Below are positions 32,946-35,633 of a stretch of 35,633 nucleotides of DNA, one piece after another. This DNA comes from an uncultured SAR86 cluster bacterium. GTDB taxonomy: Bacteria > Pseudomonadota > Gammaproteobacteria > Magnimaribacterales > TMED112. Each line of letters opens with the position of its first letter. Within the stretch, counting starts at the first letter, position 1. The translations under genes and the position numbers were made by a program. The stretch lies in NCBI GenBank assembly GCA_902610995.1, contig CACLXU010000009.1, forward strand, positions 1 to 35,633. Direction: 5' to 3'. Under the pieces are notes generated by a model. The model saw only the letters and a list, made by a program, of their open reading frames with translations, had not been told where the DNA came from and made no database searches.

Positions 32946-33021
32946 CGCTTGTAGCTCAGCTGGATAGAGCATCTGGCTTCGAACCAGAGGGTCGGGAGTT
33001 CGAATCTTCCCAGGCGCACCA
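32945..33021 (+). tRNA. tRNA-Arg (anticodon TCG), CCA encoded
   Basis: A 77-base cloverleaf identical to the tRNA-Arg(ACG) at 31179 except around the anticodon arm: the loop is CTTCGAA between TCTGG and CCAGA, giving TCG, which reads CGA. Its first G is the last base of the ggt stop codon, so ggt mRNA and tRNA cannot both be intact from one transcript. A terminator follows 3 bases after the CCA. Confidence 0.95.
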
Positions 33022-33024
33022 AAA

Positions 33025-33048
33025 AAAAGGGCCCGTTAGGGCCCTTTT
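33025..33048. terminator. Bidirectional intrinsic terminator
   Basis: AAAAGGGCCC, loop GTTA, GGGCCCTTTT is a perfect 10-bp stem flanked by A and T runs. It ends the tRNA-Arg(TCG)/ggt unit on the plus strand and the TonB receptor on the minus strand. Confidence 0.92.
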
Positions 33049-33066
33049 AATTAGAATGTCGTATGA

Positions 33067-35633
33067 TTAGAACGAGTAGTTGAAACCGAAGGATAGCCTT
33101 TGGGCTATAACTCCACCTTCACCACTAGCACTACCATAGTTAGCACCAGTTCCACCATCTCTAAGTTGGTTTCTGTGCCATACGCTAGTTGCTTCCCAAT
33201 CTAGAAGGTTGTTAACTCTAAATCTTAAAATTAACCCCTCTAAACCAAGATCTGATGCATCATAATTAACACCAGCATTTACCATGTACCATCCTTCGAT
33301 GTGATTAGGTAGGTAAGTACCATTTCTAGTATCAACATACTTATCTGGTTGCTCATTGTAATCCCAATCGTTATCGAATTTTCCTTCACCATAGTAGAAA
33401 ACATCTACATATGACATGAAAGGTCCATAAAAATGCTGTAACTGAGTATAAAATTGGTTTCTAGCATTTGTACCAAATTCACCAGTATTATCATTTATAT
33501 CTGTACCAGTTGCAGAAAATAAGTCTTTTTCATTATAAATGTGCTTAACATTTAAGTTGAAATCACCCCACTTATCTTCAACGTCTGCTCCCAACCATCC
33601 AAATGCGAAGTTTGCAAAATCTGCAACCGAATTGAAGTAACTCAATTCAGATATTGTTGCTTCGTATTCGAAGATAGCTGCATTAACCTGTCCAGCTATA
33701 TATGCGACCTCTCCTGCTCCTCTAAGAAGTTGGAAATCATCTCCTCTGAAGAACTGATCACAAAATGGGTTATTAGGATAGCTAGTTGAGTCATAACACG
33801 CGTTCATAATTTGAGTTGGTGTATATGATGTAATTGCATCCGAAATATCGATTACAATTTTATCAATAGCTATTTGCAGTTCGCCTGGAACAAAGCTTGG
33901 CTGATAAATTAAACCATAACCTTGAGCTTCTGCAGTTTCGTTAGCTAAGTTAATGTTTCCACCACTTCTTCCTTGAACGGATGCATTTTTTGCAAATGAT
34001 TCCCAGTTTGTGATATCAATACCATAACGTGCAGCATCTGCTTCACAGTTAGCTCTCCTCACTGCTGGGTTAGGTCCAGCGTCTATGAAACTCTGGTCAC
34101 AAGGGTCATTAACAAATGCTCCTGTGGCAACAACAGGCTGGAATAGCTCACCCATTGAAGGTGCTCTAACAGCATTTTGTTGGTTAAGTCTAAGTCTTAA
34201 ATCGTCATTTATTCTGAAATTAAGACCAACATTATCCGCTTCATCAACTCCAGCAAGAGAATTGTCTAACTCTCTATAGGAATATTCTAAATCTACTCCT
34301 TTAAGCAAGCTTACACCACCTAAGGATAGTTCACCAAAACCGTTACCTAACACAGGAACAAACAGCTCAAAATAGACGTCTGATGTTGAGAAAGCTCCGC
34401 TAACATCTGCTGAATATCCAGCTCTGTATACGTTAGCTTTTGATCCTCCGTCAACTTTATAATCAACGCTTTCTTTTCTTGATTCAAAACCTACTAAACC
34501 AAGAACATCTCCAGCTGGCAAGCCAAACAGAGCTCCTTGGATGTTACCAAATCTTACAATTTGATTTATTTCATTATTTGAAAAAATATTAGCAGTTACA
34601 TAATCAAGTTGCTCTTGCGAAGGAGTGTAATAACCAAAAGGTTGGACAGGAACACAATCACCTGGTGATCCTAATAGAAGATCTCCAGAAACTGCTATAT
34701 TGCCATAAACTGTTGGCATAATTCTGCTTGCATAACCTGGTTCATAGTTAAACTTACAATCTATTAAACCTGTATCTGGGTTAATTCCAACGTCAATTGC
34801 AGCAAAAAATCTTCCATCCAGATAATCTACCTCAGTTGCAAGAACTCTACTTTTACCAAATGAGTAGCCAGCTTCCCAGTCAAATTCACTTCCAAGCAGT
34901 GGCAATGAACCTTCGAAAGAAAAGTTAAAACTTGTAGTTGCACTATCATTTGTTGGTCTCGGTACCCAACTCAATGGAGCCCACTGCAGGTATACGCCTG
35001 TAATTGGTTCTCCTCCAACAGTCAAACCTGCAAGCAAATCTCTAGCTTGTTGTGAGAAATATGGGTAATCAAGTGGCAAAAATGGAGGTTGTGCGGTACC
35101 ACCAAATAATCCTGATTGGTATTGAGGCTGTGTAACAGTAGGAAAAGTTTGAAATTGTGATGAATAAATCTCTGTTTTAAATTTCACAAGATCGCTAAGT
35201 TGATAGGTATAAAAAGATGAAACGTTGTATCTATCATAAGCATTTGAGAAAGAACCATATTGATCCAGATAAAGTCCATCACCACCAACTGACCAAACTG
35301 CATTACCAGTTTTCTCACCTGGTACAGCTTGTCTAAGGTTTCCTTGGTTATCGAATTCATATGCAAAACCATCATCACATAATCCAGCGCCAAGGTTATA
35401 AAGTACAGTTGATCCGCAAGTTGCGAATCCAAACTTACTTAATCCATAAAGAGTATAGTTAGGATAAAAACCACTTTGTCCAGCATATGCTGCGTCCAAA
35501 AGTGTTGTTCTATAAAGATAGTTTTTTCTATAAGGAAGCATTGTCTCATCAATTCTTGGAGTCTTTGTCATTTCAAGAGAAAGCACAAAGTTACCCTTGC
35601 CATCGGCTGAATTGAATCCCATTAAAGATCTAA
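33067..35633 (-). CDS. TonB-dependent outer-membrane receptor, C-terminal part (cut by window edge)
   Basis: About 855 residues of an outer-membrane beta-barrel receptor; the frame is open to the window end, so the plug and signal peptide lie outside. Alternating aromatic strands run throughout (for example SDLVKFKTEIYSSQF, DLEYSYRELDNSL, LNFRINDDLRLRLNQQNAVRAPSMGELFQP). The C-terminus is LSFGFNYSF, with the terminal phenylalanine used for outer-membrane assembly. NDPCDQSF...RRANCEADAARYGID is a cysteine-bearing loop common in this receptor class. It imports a large or scarce substrate with TonB energy; the substrate is unknown. Confidence 0.93.
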   Translation of the reverse strand, partial: RSLMGFNSADGKGNFVLSLEMTKTPRIDETMLPYRKNYLYRTTLLDAAYAGQSGFYPNYTLYGLSKFGFATCGSTVLYNLGAGLCDDGFAYEFDNQGNLRQAVPGEKTGNAVWSVGGDGLYLDQYGSFSNAYDRYNVSSFYTYQLSDLVKFKTEIYSSQFQTFPTVTQPQYQSGLFGGTAQPPFLPLDYPYFSQQARDLLAGLTVGGEPITGVYLQWAPLSWVPRPTNDSATTSFNFSFEGSLPLLGSEFDWEAGYSFGKSRVLATEVDYLDGRFFAAIDVGINPDTGLIDCKFNYEPGYASRIMPTVYGNIAVSGDLLLGSPGDCVPVQPFGYYTPSQEQLDYVTANIFSNNEINQIVRFGNIQGALFGLPAGDVLGLVGFESRKESVDYKVDGGSKANVYRAGYSADVSGAFSTSDVYFELFVPVLGNGFGELSLGGVSLLKGVDLEYSYRELDNSLAGVDEADNVGLNFRINDDLRLRLNQQNAVRAPSMGELFQPVVATGAFVNDPCDQSFIDAGPNPAVRRANCEADAARYGIDITNWESFAKNASVQGRSGGNINLANETAEAQGYGLIYQPSFVPGELQIAIDKIVIDISDAITSYTPTQIMNACYDSTSYPNNPFCDQFFRGDDFQLLRGAGEVAYIAGQVNAAIFEYEATISELSYFNSVADFANFAFGWLGADVEDKWGDFNLNVKHIYNEKDLFSATGTDINDNTGEFGTNARNQFYTQLQHFYGPFMSYVDVFYYGEGKFDNDWDYNEQPDKYVDTRNGTYLPNHIEGWYMVNAGVNYDASDLGLEGLILRFRVNNLLDWEATSVWHRNQLRDGGTGANYGSASGEGGVIAQRLSFGFNYSF

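Noticed and set aside
31179-33021. Classical integrative element at the tRNA-Arg genes
   Set aside because: No integrase, transposase or phage gene lies between or near the repeats. The repeats are full tRNAs rather than a short att core, and the cargo is a single ordinary enzyme gene.

Overview
The window is AT-rich, densely packed chromosomal DNA from a gammaproteobacterium. Several neighbourhoods match well-known gammaproteobacterial gene order: queA-tgt-yajC-secD-secF, suhB divergent from trmJ, rluC divergent from rne, and mrp divergent from metG. Low GC, very short or absent intergenic gaps, 3' overlaps at nearly every convergent gene pair, and a large TonB-dependent receptor suggest a streamlined marine lineage such as SAR86. 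That assignment is an inference. I see no phage genes, insertion sequence, CRISPR array or replication origin.

Left part (1-9235). A minus-strand operon reads SDR oxidoreductase, M19 dipeptidase lipoprotein, SnoaL-like protein, cupin, trpF, trpB (cut by the window edge). A 490-bp gap follows. It holds a promoter-like sequence, a structured RNA candidate and a strong terminator, then a stand-alone prephenate dehydratase (pheA). Next on the minus strand is a tight cluster: DUF6249-like membrane protein, ECF sigma factor, two-TM membrane protein, alpha/beta hydrolase. It is divergent from nnrD (NAD(P)H-hydrate repair), and an MBL-fold hydrolase follows.

Middle (9286-25260). An AmiD-type amidase lipoprotein, tRNA-Glu, trmJ and suhB lead into the queuosine/Sec operon, followed by tRNA-Leu and two small secreted proteins. 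An rluC-type pseudouridine synthase is interrupted by a one-base shift in an A8 run. Divergent from it is rne, with a structured leader and no visible zinc-link cysteines. Then come nudC, nhaB, dusA, mlaA and a short Mrp-type ATPase without its C-terminal CxxC.

Right part (25295-35633). Methionyl-tRNA synthetase is split in two: the catalytic protein, then the tRNA-binding domain as a separate, translationally coupled gene. Next is an iron module: a YumC-type ferredoxin-NADP reductase, bacterioferritin-associated ferredoxin (bfd) and bacterioferritin (bfr). Fur boxes precede bfd and bfr, and a CGFS monothiol glutaredoxin follows. pdxJ (of a type I associate with Bacteroidota) and an FAD monooxygenase come next. 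A gamma-glutamyltransferase gene is sandwiched between two tRNA-Arg genes (ACG and TCG) that differ only around the anticodon arm; the second tRNA begins inside the ggt stop codon. A bidirectional terminator and a partial TonB-dependent receptor end the window.

The best candidates for something new are the structured RNA in front of pheA, the folded rne leader with the altered RNase E, the tRNA-ggt-tRNA unit, the ECF sigma cluster with two membrane partners, and the A8 frameshift in rluC.
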